Source: Burkholderiaceae bacterium (GTDB lineage: Bacteria > Pseudomonadota > Gammaproteobacteria > Burkholderiales > Burkholderiaceae_D). Taken from it: a stretch of DNA of 64,000 nucleotides. The stretch covers positions 62,001 through 126,000 of the forward strand of contig JAOAUN010000025.1 of the NCBI GenBank assembly GCA_030157545.1. The letters are read 5' to 3'. This document shows positions 1-8,477 of the stretch, in pieces. Every line of letters begins with the position of its first letter. The stretch's first letter is position 1. The position numbers and the translations under genes were made by a program. The notes below the pieces were generated by a model. The model saw nothing but the letters and a program-made list of their open reading frames with translations. It ran no database searches and was not told the origin of the DNA.

Positions 1-1
1 C

Positions 2-772
2 CATGCACTGTTTGTCTGTGCCGGTGGTTATGCAGTCGCCTTCGCCTCGCGCAAATGGATGCAGATGGATAGCGCCCTGTTGCTGGTGCTGGGTGCAGCC
101 GTTGGTGCGCTGCTGGGTGCCATCATCGGTTCCTTCGTTGTCCGCTATCGCGGCATTTTCTTTGGCATGTTGAATCTGGCGTTGTCGATGGTGCTTTTTT
201 CAGTGCTGGGCAAATTTTTCGAGCTGACAGGTGGCACCGATGGACTTCGCCTTGAGCGCACGCCTTTTTTTGGCGTTGCTATGGAGCGCGACAGTTATGA
301 AACGTCTTTACTCGTAACCGGCGTCGTGCTCGCCTTGCTGCTGGGATGGCTGGTGCAGCGCTACTTGCAGTCCGTTGCCGGCCAGGCGCTCGCGGCAGTC
401 AAGACCAACGAGACGCGGCTTGAATATGTCGGCATTTCTGCTTACAAAACGCTGCTGATTGGCTATGTGATTTCAGCTGCATTGGGCGGCTTGTCGGGCG
501 CAATGTTCGCCATTGCACAAGGGCTGGTTACGCCGGAAATGGGCTATTGGGTTAAGTCCGGCGAGATCGTTTTTGTCGCCATTCTCGGTGGTGTTGGTCA
601 TCCTGTCGGTGCCTTCATTGGTGCGGCAATTTTTGAATTCGTAAAACTTTTCGCCGCTGCGTACCTGACCGGCGCATGGCAGATGGTGCTCGGTATTGTG
701 TTGATCGCGATGGTATTTCTGGCGCCGCGCGGCATCTCTGCCTTGTTGGAAAAAAAGCAGGGTGACGTATGA
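2..772 (+). CDS. Branched-chain amino acid-type ABC transporter permease (LivM family), 5' end outside window
   Basis: Inner-membrane permease of a HAAT-family ABC importer. The reading frame is open from base 2 (His-Ala-Leu-Phe...) with no credible start in the window, so the N-terminus is missing. An internal ATG at 59 is unlikely to be the true start because hydrophobic permease sequence precedes it. The visible part has several long hydrophobic segments and a LivM-like core: the run VRYRGIFFGMLNLALSM near the front, then a loop with AVKTNETRLEYVGI, the cytoplasmic coupling helix typical of the family. The stop overlaps the start of the next gene by four bases (ATGA), so the permease and ATPases are translationally coupled. 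The substrate cannot be read from the permease. The downstream dehydrogenases suggest a small carbon compound rather than an amino acid (inference). Confidence 0.9.
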   Translation, partial: HALFVCAGGYAVAFASRKWMQMDSALLLVLGAAVGALLGAIIGSFVVRYRGIFFGMLNLALSMVLFSVLGKFFELTGGTDGLRLERTPFFGVAMERDSYETSLLVTGVVLALLLGWLVQRYLQSVAGQALAAVKTNETRLEYVGISAYKTLLIGYVISAALGGLSGAMFAIAQGLVTPEMGYWVKSGEIVFVAILGGVGHPVGAFIGAAIFEFVKLFAAAYLTGAWQMVLGIVLIAMVFLAPRGISALLEKKQGDV

Positions 773-1536
773 GCACACCAACGAACACGCCAATGAGACC
801 ACCATTATTAAAAACGACTGATCTGCAACTGGCGTTTGGCGCCGTGGTGGTTGCCGACCATATCAATTTTTCTTTGCATGAAGGCGAGCGGCTGGCAGTC
901 ATTGGCCAGAACGGTGCCGGCAAGACGACCTTCATCAATATTTGCACCGGCCTGATACGGCCGCAGGCAGGCAAGGTTTATTTCGAAGGCAAAGAAGTCA
1001 CGCAACTGTCGCCGCGTGCGATTGCCTTGCGTGGCATGGTGCGCTCGTTCCAATTGCCGCAATTGTTTGCCGAGCACAGCGTGCGCGACTGCATACGGAT
1101 TGCTGCAGCCGGCAAGCGTGGTCGCCTTGGCTTGTGGACGCCGCTGAAAGACGCTGTTTCTGCCGACGCCGTCGAGCATGTGCTGGAGATGGTGGGACTC
1201 GCTGCACGTGGCAATGAATTGTCAGGCGCGTTGCCGGAGGGCCAGCGCAAGCTGCTTGATATTGCGATGGCGCTGGTCTTGAAGCCGCGCTTGCTGATTC
1301 TGGACGAGCCGACCTCCGGGGTCTCCACCGATGAAAAGCACGGCTTGATGGCCACCATTATGGCCGCACTCGATGCCGAAAAAGTTACCGCCATATTTGT
1401 CGAACATGATGTCGATATCGTTTCGCAATATGCGACGCGCGTCGCCGCATGGATTGCCGGTCGGATTGCCGCTGACGGCACACCGTCTGAAGTGTTGGCC
1501 GATCCCGAAATTCGCAAGAATGTGATCGGGGAATGA
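769..1536 (+). CDS. ABC transporter ATP-binding protein, LivG type
   Basis: First of two cytoplasmic ATPases of the HAAT-type importer. Walker A GQNGAGKT is at residues 46-53, Walker B LLILDE ends at D179-E180, and an H-loop (FVEHD) follows. The ABC signature is degenerate: LPEGQ around residues 155-159 instead of LSGGQ, although LivG proteins are often loose here. Length (255 aa) fits the family. The ATG overlaps the permease stop, and the stop is two bases before the next ATPase start. Together with the permease this is a standard livM-livG-livF run. The substrate-binding protein and second permease presumably lie upstream of the window. Confidence 0.92.
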   Translation: MSTPTNTPMRPPLLKTTDLQLAFGAVVVADHINFSLHEGERLAVIGQNGAGKTTFINICTGLIRPQAGKVYFEGKEVTQLSPRAIALRGMVRSFQLPQLFAEHSVRDCIRIAAAGKRGRLGLWTPLKDAVSADAVEHVLEMVGLAARGNELSGALPEGQRKLLDIAMALVLKPRLLILDEPTSGVSTDEKHGLMATIMAALDAEKVTAIFVEHDVDIVSQYATRVAAWIAGRIAADGTPSEVLADPEIRKNVIGE

Positions 1537-1537
1537 C

Positions 1538-2197
1538 ATGCTGAAGATTACCAATGTGAGTGCACAGATTGCCGGCATCACCGTGCTGCGCAATATTGAT
1601 GCTGAATTTACCGCTGGTCAGTTGCTGGCCGTTGTCGGTCGCAATGGCGCCGGCAAAACGACTTTGCTGCGCGCAATCATGGGTCTGCTGCCTTTGACTG
1701 CCGGCAGTATTTCCCTGGCCGGCACCGACTTGTCCAAAGTTGCTGCGCATCGTCGCACCGAATTCGGCATTGGCTATGCGCCCGAAGACCGCGTGATGTT
1801 CCCTACCTTTACGGTGGAAGATAATCTGCGGCTACCTTGCGATGTGCTCGGTTTGGCTAAGCAGGAAACAGACCGTCGACTCGCACGCGTGCTCGAAGCG
1901 GTGCCGCAGCTAGAAGCGATGCTGCCGCGCTCCGGCGCTGCACTCTCGGGCGGGCAGGGCAAGATAGCTGCCCTCGGCCGCGCACTGATGGCGGGCGACA
2001 AGCTCGTGCTGCTGGACGAACCGTTTCAAGGCTTGGCGCCGGTACTGGCATCGCAGTATGCAGAATCACTGCGTCGGCTGCATCAAATCGCACCCGAGCT
2101 GTGCATCGTGGTGACGGAATCGAACCGCAGTCTGCTGCGCGATTTGCCGGACGCGACATTCACTCTGGAGCGTGGCGAACTCGTCGCTACAAATTAA
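1538..2197 (+). CDS. ABC transporter ATP-binding protein, LivF type
   Basis: Second ATPase of the importer. Walker A GRNGAGKT is at residues 34-41, the signature is LSGGQ, and Walker B is LVLLDEP. At 219 aa it is slightly shorter than usual LivF proteins (about 230-240 aa). The LivF lineage is supported by its position as the last transporter gene and by the start MLKITNVSAQ. It starts two bases after the LivG-type stop. The next gene, an aldehyde dehydrogenase, follows after 21 bases with its own ribosome binding site (TTGGAG), so transporter and enzymes are likely one transcript. Confidence 0.9.
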   Translation: MLKITNVSAQIAGITVLRNIDAEFTAGQLLAVVGRNGAGKTTLLRAIMGLLPLTAGSISLAGTDLSKVAAHRRTEFGIGYAPEDRVMFPTFTVEDNLRLPCDVLGLAKQETDRRLARVLEAVPQLEAMLPRSGAALSGGQGKIAALGRALMAGDKLVLLDEPFQGLAPVLASQYAESLRRLHQIAPELCIVVTESNRSLLRDLPDATFTLERGELVATN

Positions 2198-2218
2198 AAA
2201 AACTATTGGAGATTATTC

Positions 2219-3652
2219 ATGCCAACCTTGCTCATCGATGGCAAATGGGTTCCGTCTGTCAGCGGCCAAACTATTGCGGTTCTGAATCCTTGTGATGGCA
2301 AACCCTTCACTACGCTGGACCGCGGCACTGCTGCCGATGTAGACCTCGCTGTCGCCGCTGCGCAGCGCGCACTCGATGGTGCATGGGGTGCCATGTCGGC
2401 CACCGAGCGCGGCCGCATTCTGGTGAAATTTTCTGAGCTGATCATCAGTAACGCTGACGAGATCGCGCTGATTGAAGCACGCGACACCGGCAAGCCGATG
2501 ACAGTGGCGCGCAATGACATCATTGCCGTCGCACGTTATTTTGAATATTACGGCGGTGCTGCCGACAAGATTCATGGCGAACAAATTCCTTACATGAACG
2601 GCTACAACGTGCAAGTCGTGCATGTGCCGCACGGCGTGACTGCCCACATCATCCCGTGGAATTATCCGGCGCAGATGTTTGGCCGCACGCTCGCCCCGGC
2701 TCTTGCGATGGGCAATGCAGCCGTGCTGAAGCCTTCGGAAGATGCCTGCCTGTCCGGCATCAGGCTGGCCGAGCTTGCGATGGAAGCGGGCCTGCCGCCG
2801 GGCGCGTTGAATGTCGTGACCGGCTATGGCTACGAAGCCGGTGCCGCACTGACGGCGCATCCTGGTATTAACTTTGCGACCTTCACTGGCTCACCCGAAG
2901 TCGGCGTGATGGTGCAGGAAGCTACTGCAAAAAATTCAGTGCCGTGTGTACTCGAGCTCGGCGGCAAATCGCCGCAGATCGTTTTCAATGATGCTGATCT
3001 CGACAAAGCCTTGCCTGTGATCGTCAAAGCTATTACACAAAACGCTGGCCAGACTTGTTCAGCCGGCAGCCGCTTGCTGATTCAGGAAGATATCTACGAT
3101 AAGTTTGTCGGTATGGTGGCCGAGGCTTTCAAGAAAGTGAAAGTCGGCACACCGGAGATGGATCTGGATTGCGGCCCTATCGTCAACAAAAAGCAATTCG
3201 AGCGCGTCAATCGTTTCATCGATGAAGCCGTTGAATCCGGCGTGCCTGTTCTGGCGCGTGGCGAGCTTGCGGCTGGCATTTCTGCGGATGGCTATTTTGT
3301 CGCCCCGGCATTGTTCGGTGCCGTGCCGCGAGATCATAAGCTCGCCTGCCAGGAAGTGTTCGGGCCGGTGCTGGCGGCAATGTCATTCAAGGATGAAGAA
3401 GACGCTGTACGTCTGGCCAATGCCACCGAATTTGGACTGGTAGCAGGTATCTGGACTGAGAACGGCAGTCGTCAAGCGCGCATGGCCAAGCGCGTCATTA
3501 GCGGACAGGTTTTTATTAATTGCTATGGCGCCGGCGGCGGCGTCGAGCTGCCGTTTGGCGGCACGAAGAAAAGCGGCCATGGTCGCGAAAAAGGTTTCCT
3601 TGCGCTCGAAGAGATGAGCACGACCAAAACCATCGTTCAATATTTCAATTAA
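2219..3652 (+). CDS. Aldehyde dehydrogenase (NAD(P)+-dependent, betaine-aldehyde-type family)
   Basis: ALDH superfamily enzyme, 477 aa, full length; it oxidises an aldehyde to the carboxylate. The Rossmann and catalytic motifs are visible: the IIPWNYP segment around residue 145, FTGSPEVG, the general base Glu246 in ELGGKSP, the nucleophile Cys280 in NAGQTCSAG, and EVFGPV near residue 380. The C-terminal end has the family's PFGGTKKSGHGREKG element. It sits behind a HAAT importer and ahead of an SDR and a zinc alcohol dehydrogenase, so it probably performs the last oxidation step of an alcohol-to-aldehyde-to-acid route for the imported compound (inference). The exact substrate is not readable from sequence. 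Confidence 0.93.
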   Translation: MPTLLIDGKWVPSVSGQTIAVLNPCDGKPFTTLDRGTAADVDLAVAAAQRALDGAWGAMSATERGRILVKFSELIISNADEIALIEARDTGKPMTVARNDIIAVARYFEYYGGAADKIHGEQIPYMNGYNVQVVHVPHGVTAHIIPWNYPAQMFGRTLAPALAMGNAAVLKPSEDACLSGIRLAELAMEAGLPPGALNVVTGYGYEAGAALTAHPGINFATFTGSPEVGVMVQEATAKNSVPCVLELGGKSPQIVFNDADLDKALPVIVKAITQNAGQTCSAGSRLLIQEDIYDKFVGMVAEAFKKVKVGTPEMDLDCGPIVNKKQFERVNRFIDEAVESGVPVLARGELAAGISADGYFVAPALFGAVPRDHKLACQEVFGPVLAAMSFKDEEDAVRLANATEFGLVAGIWTENGSRQARMAKRVISGQVFINCYGAGGGVELPFGGTKKSGHGREKGFLALEEMSTTKTIVQYFN

Positions 3653-3668
3653 AAGTAGCGGAGACATC

Positions 3669-4424
3669 ATGGGACAACTCGAAAATAAAATTGCCATCAT
3701 CACCGGCGCAGGCAGCGGCTTTGGCGAAGGCATGGCTGAAGCCTATATCCGTGAAGGCGCGAAAGTGCTGATCGCCGATTTGAACGGCGAGGCAGGCGAG
3801 CGCGTTGCCAGGGCACTCGGCCCGAATGCAAAAGCTGTCACTTGCGATGTGGCCAATGAAGCATCGGTCAAGGCGATGGTAGAAGTCTGTGTCGAGTCCT
3901 TCGGCATACCTGACATCATCATCAACAACGCCGGTACCACGCACAAGAATCAGCCTATGCTGAATGTGGATGAAAAAACCTTCGACCGTGTTTTTAACGT
4001 CAACGTCAAGTCCATCTATTTCATTACACATGCCATCGTGCCGCTGCTGCGTCAGCGCGGCAAGGGCGGCGTGATCATCAACGTTGGCTCGACTGCCGGC
4101 ATCCGTCCGCGCCCGGGTTTGTCCTGGTACAACGCCTCCAAAGGTGCTGTGAATCTGCTGTCGCGTGCCATGGCCGTTGAACTTGCACCAGACAATATTC
4201 GTGTCAATGCCCTGTGCCCTGTGATGGGTGCAACCGGTTTGCTGGGCGACTTCATGGGTGTGCCGGATACACCTGAGAACCGTGCCAAGTTTGTGTCTAC
4301 CATTCCGCTCGGCCGTTTCTGCGAGCCGAGAGACATGGCCGCGGCTGCTGTTTTCCTGGGCACCGATGCTGCCGAATTCCTGACTGGCCTTGAAATGCCG
4401 GTTGATGGCGGTCGTACAATTTGA
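3669..4424 (+). CDS. Short-chain dehydrogenase/reductase (classical SDR)
   Basis: Classical SDR of 251 aa, expected to be an NAD(P)-dependent cytoplasmic oxidoreductase. The cofactor motif is TGAGSGFG near residue 13, the NNAG motif is present, and the catalytic Tyr-Lys is in YNASK with the preceding Ser in VGSTAG. The C-terminus ends with DGGRTI, usual for the family. It starts 16 bases after the aldehyde dehydrogenase stop with a GGAG ribosome binding site, so it is in the same operon. Asp at the end of the second beta strand (LIADLNG) suggests NAD rather than NADP preference (inference). Confidence 0.92.
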   Translation: MGQLENKIAIITGAGSGFGEGMAEAYIREGAKVLIADLNGEAGERVARALGPNAKAVTCDVANEASVKAMVEVCVESFGIPDIIINNAGTTHKNQPMLNVDEKTFDRVFNVNVKSIYFITHAIVPLLRQRGKGGVIINVGSTAGIRPRPGLSWYNASKGAVNLLSRAMAVELAPDNIRVNALCPVMGATGLLGDFMGVPDTPENRAKFVSTIPLGRFCEPRDMAAAAVFLGTDAAEFLTGLEMPVDGGRTI

Positions 4425-4448
4425 TTTCTTTAAGTCTGGAGCCTGCAC

Positions 4449-5573
4449 ATGAAAACCCGCGCCGCTGTTTTACATAGTCTCGACAAGCATGCGCCGTTTG
4501 CGCAAAGCCAGCCTTTGAAAATCGAAGAGATTGATCTCGACGCGCCAGGCGCAGGCGAGGTGCTGGTCAAGATGACGGCCGCCGGACTATGCCATTCCGA
4601 CTTGTCGGTTATAACCGGCGTGCGGCCGCGTCCGGTGCCGATGGCGCTCGGGCATGAAGCATCCGGCACGGTGGTGCAGGTGGGTGCGGGTGTCAATGAC
4701 CTGAAACCCGGCGACCGTGTGGTGCTGGTATTCGTGCCTAGCTGCGGCCACTGCATGCCGTGCATGGAAGGTCGGCCGGCATTATGCGAGCCGGGTGCCG
4801 AAGCCAATGGCAATGGCACGCTGTTGTCGGGCGAGCGACGCCTGCATATGGGTGGGCATGATGTGCATCACCACGTGGGCGTGTCCGCTTTTGCCGAGCA
4901 TGCAGTCGTGTCGCGCCGTTCATGCGTCAAGCTCGAGCAGGATATTGATCCGGTGGAAGCTGCCTTGTTTGGCTGCGCGGTGCTGACGGGTGTTGGCGCA
5001 GTGGTCAATACGGCGAAGGTACAGGCAGGGCAGACGACTGCAGTGCTTGGCTTGGGCGGTGTTGGCTTGTGTGCGTTGCTGGGAGCGGTTGCTTCGGGCG
5101 CACGCGAGATTGTGGCGATTGATCTGCATGACAGCAAACTGGAAGTCGCCAAGTCGCTCGGTGCGACAGCGACCGTAAACGCGCGCGATCCGGATGCCGT
5201 TGCCAAGGTCAAGGAATTGACCAAAGGCGGCGTCGACTTTGCCTTCGAGATGGCCGGCTCGGTGCAGGCTATGGAAATGGCATACCGCATGACGCGTCGT
5301 GGCGGCACTACTGTCACAGCCAGTCTGCCGCATCCGCAGCATAACTGGGCCTTGCAGCAAGTGAGCCTGGTGGCGGAAGAGCGCACTGTCAAAGGCAGCT
5401 ACATCGGTTCTTGTGTGCCTTCGCGCGACATTCCGCGTTATGTTGGTTTGTACCTGGCGGGCAAGCTGCCGGTCGACAAGCTAATGGGCGAGCGTATGGC
5501 GCTATCGGATATTAATCGCGGGTTCGACCGGCTGGAAGCAGGGGAGAGCTTGCGGGATTTGATTGTTTTTTAA
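4449..5573 (+). CDS. Zinc-dependent alcohol dehydrogenase (MDR superfamily)
   Basis: Medium-chain zinc alcohol dehydrogenase, 374 aa. Catalytic zinc ligands are visible as Cys48 (GLCHSD) and His69-Glu70 (GHE). The structural zinc site is the four-cysteine cluster C99, C102, C105 and C113. The Rossmann motif GLGGVGL is near residue 198. A histidine-rich stretch (GGHDVHHHVG) lies between the structural site and the Rossmann domain, as in class III-like and benzyl/aryl alcohol dehydrogenases. It is the last gene of the transporter-dehydrogenase operon and is followed by a hairpin terminator. Confidence 0.93.
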   Translation: MKTRAAVLHSLDKHAPFAQSQPLKIEEIDLDAPGAGEVLVKMTAAGLCHSDLSVITGVRPRPVPMALGHEASGTVVQVGAGVNDLKPGDRVVLVFVPSCGHCMPCMEGRPALCEPGAEANGNGTLLSGERRLHMGGHDVHHHVGVSAFAEHAVVSRRSCVKLEQDIDPVEAALFGCAVLTGVGAVVNTAKVQAGQTTAVLGLGGVGLCALLGAVASGAREIVAIDLHDSKLEVAKSLGATATVNARDPDAVAKVKELTKGGVDFAFEMAGSVQAMEMAYRMTRRGGTTVTASLPHPQHNWALQQVSLVAEERTVKGSYIGSCVPSRDIPRYVGLYLAGKLPVDKLMGERMALSDINRGFDRLEAGESLRDLIVF

Positions 5574-5587
5574 GATTTAAAATCTGA

Positions 5588-5622
5588 ACACGCCGGGCCT
5601 GATTTTCATCAGAACCCGGTGT
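5588..5622. terminator. Hairpin between alcohol dehydrogenase and HTH gene
   Basis: An imperfect inverted repeat pairs ACAC-CCGGG-CTGAT with ATCAG-CCCGG-GTGT around a TTTC loop. It is followed by CTTTC on the plus strand. It lies between two convergent genes and probably ends the alcohol dehydrogenase transcript, possibly also the HTH-gene transcript. The T-tract is weak. Confidence 0.5.
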
Positions 5623-5642
5623 CTTTCATCACACTATTCCTT

Positions 5643-5960
5643 CTAGCTCTCCTGCTCTGGTTTAGGCTTTCCTTGCGCGTCCGACAGCCTGTACTTGGTG
5701 CGCCTGTCTCCCATCAAATCACGCAGATCGCGAATGCTCATTTGCGTGACTTCATGCATGCGTATCAGTAGTGATGCGCCGACTGGCAGCGTGCGATGCC
5801 GTATCTTGCTGATGACCGGCGGCGCAACTTCCAGTGCCCGTGACAACGCTGCATCGTTCTTGAGCTTCATGCGTTCGCGCAAGGTGTCGAGCAACTGATT
5901 CGGGTTATAGGTTTCCTGTGACGATAGGGAATGATGTTGATGATGATGTGGCTGTTCCAT
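5643..5960 (-). CDS. Small helix-turn-helix (Cro/CI-like) protein
   Basis: A 105-residue cytoplasmic protein. The chosen ATG at 5960 has GAGGAC about seven bases upstream; an alternative start further upstream lacks this. The N-terminus is His-rich (EQPHHHQHH). Residues about 20-85 look like a lambda-repressor-type HTH: LSRALEVAPPVISKIRHR contains the two DNA-contact helices, and LPVGASLLIRMHEV follows. No effector domain is present. I associate this type of protein with Oxalobacteraceae and relatives, without a known function. A strong terminator separates it from the protease cluster, so co-transcription is unlikely, but it could still regulate that cluster in trans (inference). Confidence 0.75.
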   Translation of the reverse strand: MEQPHHHQHHSLSSQETYNPNQLLDTLRERMKLKNDAALSRALEVAPPVISKIRHRTLPVGASLLIRMHEVTQMSIRDLRDLMGDRRTKYRLSDAQGKPKPEQES

Positions 5961-6108
5961 GGTGTCCTCACTTTTTCGAATATGAAATGTGACCGCAATT
6001 GTGGATTGCATACTCGACATGACTCCATTGGTGCTAAACAAGTTCCGGAATAACATAGTGAAAGCGCTTTTTTCCGCAATGATTTGCGCAATGCCAAGTC
6101 TGAAAAAA

Positions 6109-6133
6109 ATGCGATGACCTCAGTCATCGCATT
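6109..6133 (-). terminator. Rho-independent terminator of the S8 protease cluster
   Basis: A perfect 11-bp stem (AATGCGATGAC / GTCATCGCATT) with a four-base loop is followed on the minus strand by a run of seven T. It lies about 30 bases downstream of the protease stop codon. Confidence 0.9.
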
Positions 6134-6164
6134 CCATTCAATGCATTGATAGCGGGCTATTTTT

Positions 6165-8069
6165 TTACCACATGCTGCGTTGATAATTAGCCGGTAAGCC
6201 ATAGCCGGTCATGGTTGAAAGTAACGCGGTGTAAGGATCAAGTCCTGCCATCGCAAATGCAGCTGGTTGTTGCATCGGTTGCGGTCCTTCACGATACACA
6301 TTCGCAAAAGCTTGCAGAGGGTGCGGTGTCATTGAAGCTCCCAGTCCTCCCAAAACACTTGCCACGGCCTGCATGGGACGCGCCTGCACCAATCCCACTG
6401 CCAGCAAGACATCAGGCAAGCCAAAACCGGTTTTGCGCTGGTCTCCAATCTGCACGGGGCGGCAAGACATTTTTATGATCTGGAATAGTCGCTCTACACG
6501 TTCGGCACTGCGCATGATCATGCCGCCCTGAAAATCCGGATGATGAGCGAGTACTAAGGCTGCAAGTCCAGCAATATGCGGCGCCGCCATGGACGTGCCA
6601 TCCCACGCCGCATAATTATTTTCCGGCACTGATGAAGTGATCGCGACGCCGGGAGCGCACACAGCGATTTCAGGACCGTAGCAGCTAAAGCGCGCCGAAT
6701 AATAACCGTTGGCATCGATTTGCGGCGTGATGGTTTGTACGTGATAACTGTCGGATGGAAATTCATTCATGCGGCCAATGGCGGCCACTGCCAATACGTT
6801 CGGTGAGCTTGCCGGGTATTGCACTGCGCCGCCTGAATTACCGGCTGCAACGATGCAGGCTATGCCGGCCTGTTTGGCGCGCTGTATCTGCTGCTCGAGT
6901 GCTTCGGAAGGTTCGGCACCACCCAGGCTTAGATTGACGACATCGATCTTTTTTTCGATGCAGTATTCGAGCGCATCGATCAATTGACTGATTTGCCCGC
7001 CGGGGAATAGTTTGCACGCATGAATTTCTGCTTCGGGCGCAAAGCCACGAATGCCGCCCTGGGTATCGGCACCGGCAATCACGCCAGCGCAATGCGAGCC
7101 GTGTGACAAGGTATCCACATTCCAGGTATTGGCATTCTGACTTTTATTCAGGATGTCATAACCGCGGGTGATTTTTTTTAAGTCATCATGTGTGTTGGCA
7201 GCACCCGAATCAACGATTGCGATCTTGATACCCTGGCCGCGATAATGCGCCGGCAATTGATCGAGTCGCATCGCTTTTTGTCCCCAGCCCAGGGTTTGCT
7301 GTTGCGGGAAATTTGTCAGCGACGGCATTTCGGACAGCGCGCGCAAACCTATTGCATTAAGCTCGGTGTCGCTAACGTCGGGCTGCTCCTGATAAAAACT
7401 CCAGAAATCCATTTTTGGTTTCACATATAAGCGGCGCACACTGTTGGCGGTTTCGCCAAACAGTGACAGGCTCACTCTGCCGTTGGCATCCGTCGTGCCG
7501 GTTGCCGGCAACAGGCTACCGAATAAATAAACCTCCGCATCCTTGATGGGCTTGCCATTGCCCAGCACCTGAAACTCGGCCTTGAATGCAGCGCCGCTTG
7601 TCGGCAAAGTACCGGTCACCATGGGTGGCGGCATGAAGTTGACATCAAGCAGCTGCAAGGATTGGTCGCGCTCGACGATCAACTGGCCTTGCGCCTGCAT
7701 CGCCAGCGCATTGGCTTTGTCTTCATGCATGCGCGCCACCAGCACGCTGGCGCCTTCCTGAGCGCCTATGCCAAGCGCGCCTACGCTTTGCTTGGGGCCG
7801 ACGCGGTCAATGATGTCGATGTCGGGGCTGTCGCGCAGCGCTTGCTCGACTGCCGAGAATTGTAATGGCGCCAGTCCCATCATTTGCATACCAGGCCGTC
7901 GCCGCGGCGCGATCAGGAATTGTCCCTTGCGCTGTTTCATCTGGCGTGACTGGTTCTCTGAAGGCTTGGCGCCGCTAGCGGCTTCTCGCTGCGATTCACC
8001 GCTCGCATCTTTTTGTGCTGACGATGTCTCGGATGCGGAGCTTGCACCCGGTTCTGATTTTGCTGCCAT
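6165..8069 (-). CDS. Subtilisin-like serine protease (S8) without signal peptide
   Basis: A 634-residue subtilase. The start at 8069 has GAAAGGATCACC directly upstream. A GTG at 8105 overlapping the previous stop is possible but has no good ribosome binding site. Domains: a hydrophilic Ser/Ala/Glu-rich leader (1-48); an I9-propeptide-like region (about 49-142) ending in IVERDQSLQLLD; a transthyretin/carboxypeptidase-regulatory-like beta segment (about 150-220) with VTG...DANGRVSLSL; and the S8 catalytic domain (about 262-560). Asp287 (IVDSG), His323 (SHGSHCAG), oxyanion Asn411 (AAGNSGG) and Ser493 (GTSMAAPH) are all present, so it should be active. The C-terminal 75 residues are Gly/Met/Pro-rich. 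There is no Sec or Tat signal, which is unusual for a subtilase and suggests a cytoplasmic role or non-Sec export. It is last in a three-gene cluster. Confidence 0.92.
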   Translation of the reverse strand: MAAKSEPGASSASETSSAQKDASGESQREAASGAKPSENQSRQMKQRKGQFLIAPRRRPGMQMMGLAPLQFSAVEQALRDSPDIDIIDRVGPKQSVGALGIGAQEGASVLVARMHEDKANALAMQAQGQLIVERDQSLQLLDVNFMPPPMVTGTLPTSGAAFKAEFQVLGNGKPIKDAEVYLFGSLLPATGTTDANGRVSLSLFGETANSVRRLYVKPKMDFWSFYQEQPDVSDTELNAIGLRALSEMPSLTNFPQQQTLGWGQKAMRLDQLPAHYRGQGIKIAIVDSGAANTHDDLKKITRGYDILNKSQNANTWNVDTLSHGSHCAGVIAGADTQGGIRGFAPEAEIHACKLFPGGQISQLIDALEYCIEKKIDVVNLSLGGAEPSEALEQQIQRAKQAGIACIVAAGNSGGAVQYPASSPNVLAVAAIGRMNEFPSDSYHVQTITPQIDANGYYSARFSCYGPEIAVCAPGVAITSSVPENNYAAWDGTSMAAPHIAGLAALVLAHHPDFQGGMIMRSAERVERLFQIIKMSCRPVQIGDQRKTGFGLPDVLLAVGLVQARPMQAVASVLGGLGASMTPHPLQAFANVYREGPQPMQQPAAFAMAGLDPYTALLSTMTGYGLPANYQRSMW

Positions 8070-8101
8070 GGTGATCCTTTCATTGTCGATCGACGCCAAT
8101 G

Positions 8102-8371
8102 TCACAGCGGTTGGCTGTCAAACATCGAGAGGGGGCGATCGGGTTCGATTTTCAAATGTCCTGCCTGCTGAAAGCTTCGTGCCAGATTTGCAGCACTGTC
8201 ATGTGGCATGTCGAATAAAGCGGTATGTGGTGCGTCTTCTGGTCCCATAACCTGGATCAGCTTCAGAGCAGCATCGTTAACGGCGCGGGCAATAAAATCG
8301 CTCAGCTGTTTGCTGTCGGATGAGCTGACGAGGTAGTGACCGCGGCCGGGTCCGCCTTCGATAACTTGCAT
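8102..8371 (-). CDS. Small protein resembling a subtilase I9 propeptide/inhibitor
   Basis: An 89-residue protein of no family I can name with certainty. Its second half matches the end of the propeptide-like region of the neighbouring protease by eye: MPHDSAANLARS...GHLKIEPDRPLSMFD against MHEDKANALAMQ...GQLIVERDQSLQLLD. The ending I/V-E-x-D-x-x-L is also the usual end of I9 propeptides. The start GHYLVSSSD looks like the first beta strand of that fold. I infer a free-standing chaperone or inhibitor of the protease. The stop lies 32 bases before the protease ATG and overlaps the alternative GTG. An AGGACAG element precedes its ATG. Confidence 0.6.
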   Translation of the reverse strand: MQVIEGGPGRGHYLVSSSDSKQLSDFIARAVNDAALKLIQVMGPEDAPHTALFDMPHDSAANLARSFQQAGHLKIEPDRPLSMFDSQPL

Positions 8372-8477
8372 AAGGACTGTCCTGCTTTAAATGCGCCTGC
8401 CGCAAAATACACGGCAGGCGCTGGCTTCGATAGGCTGATTGCTCTGCTGTCGCAGGCAGATCAGTTAGAGCAGTAAA

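Noticed and set aside
3645..4448. 267-codon minus-strand open frame opposite the SDR
   Set aside because: The plus-strand SDR has all catalytic motifs and operon context. The opposite frame shows no recognisable motif.
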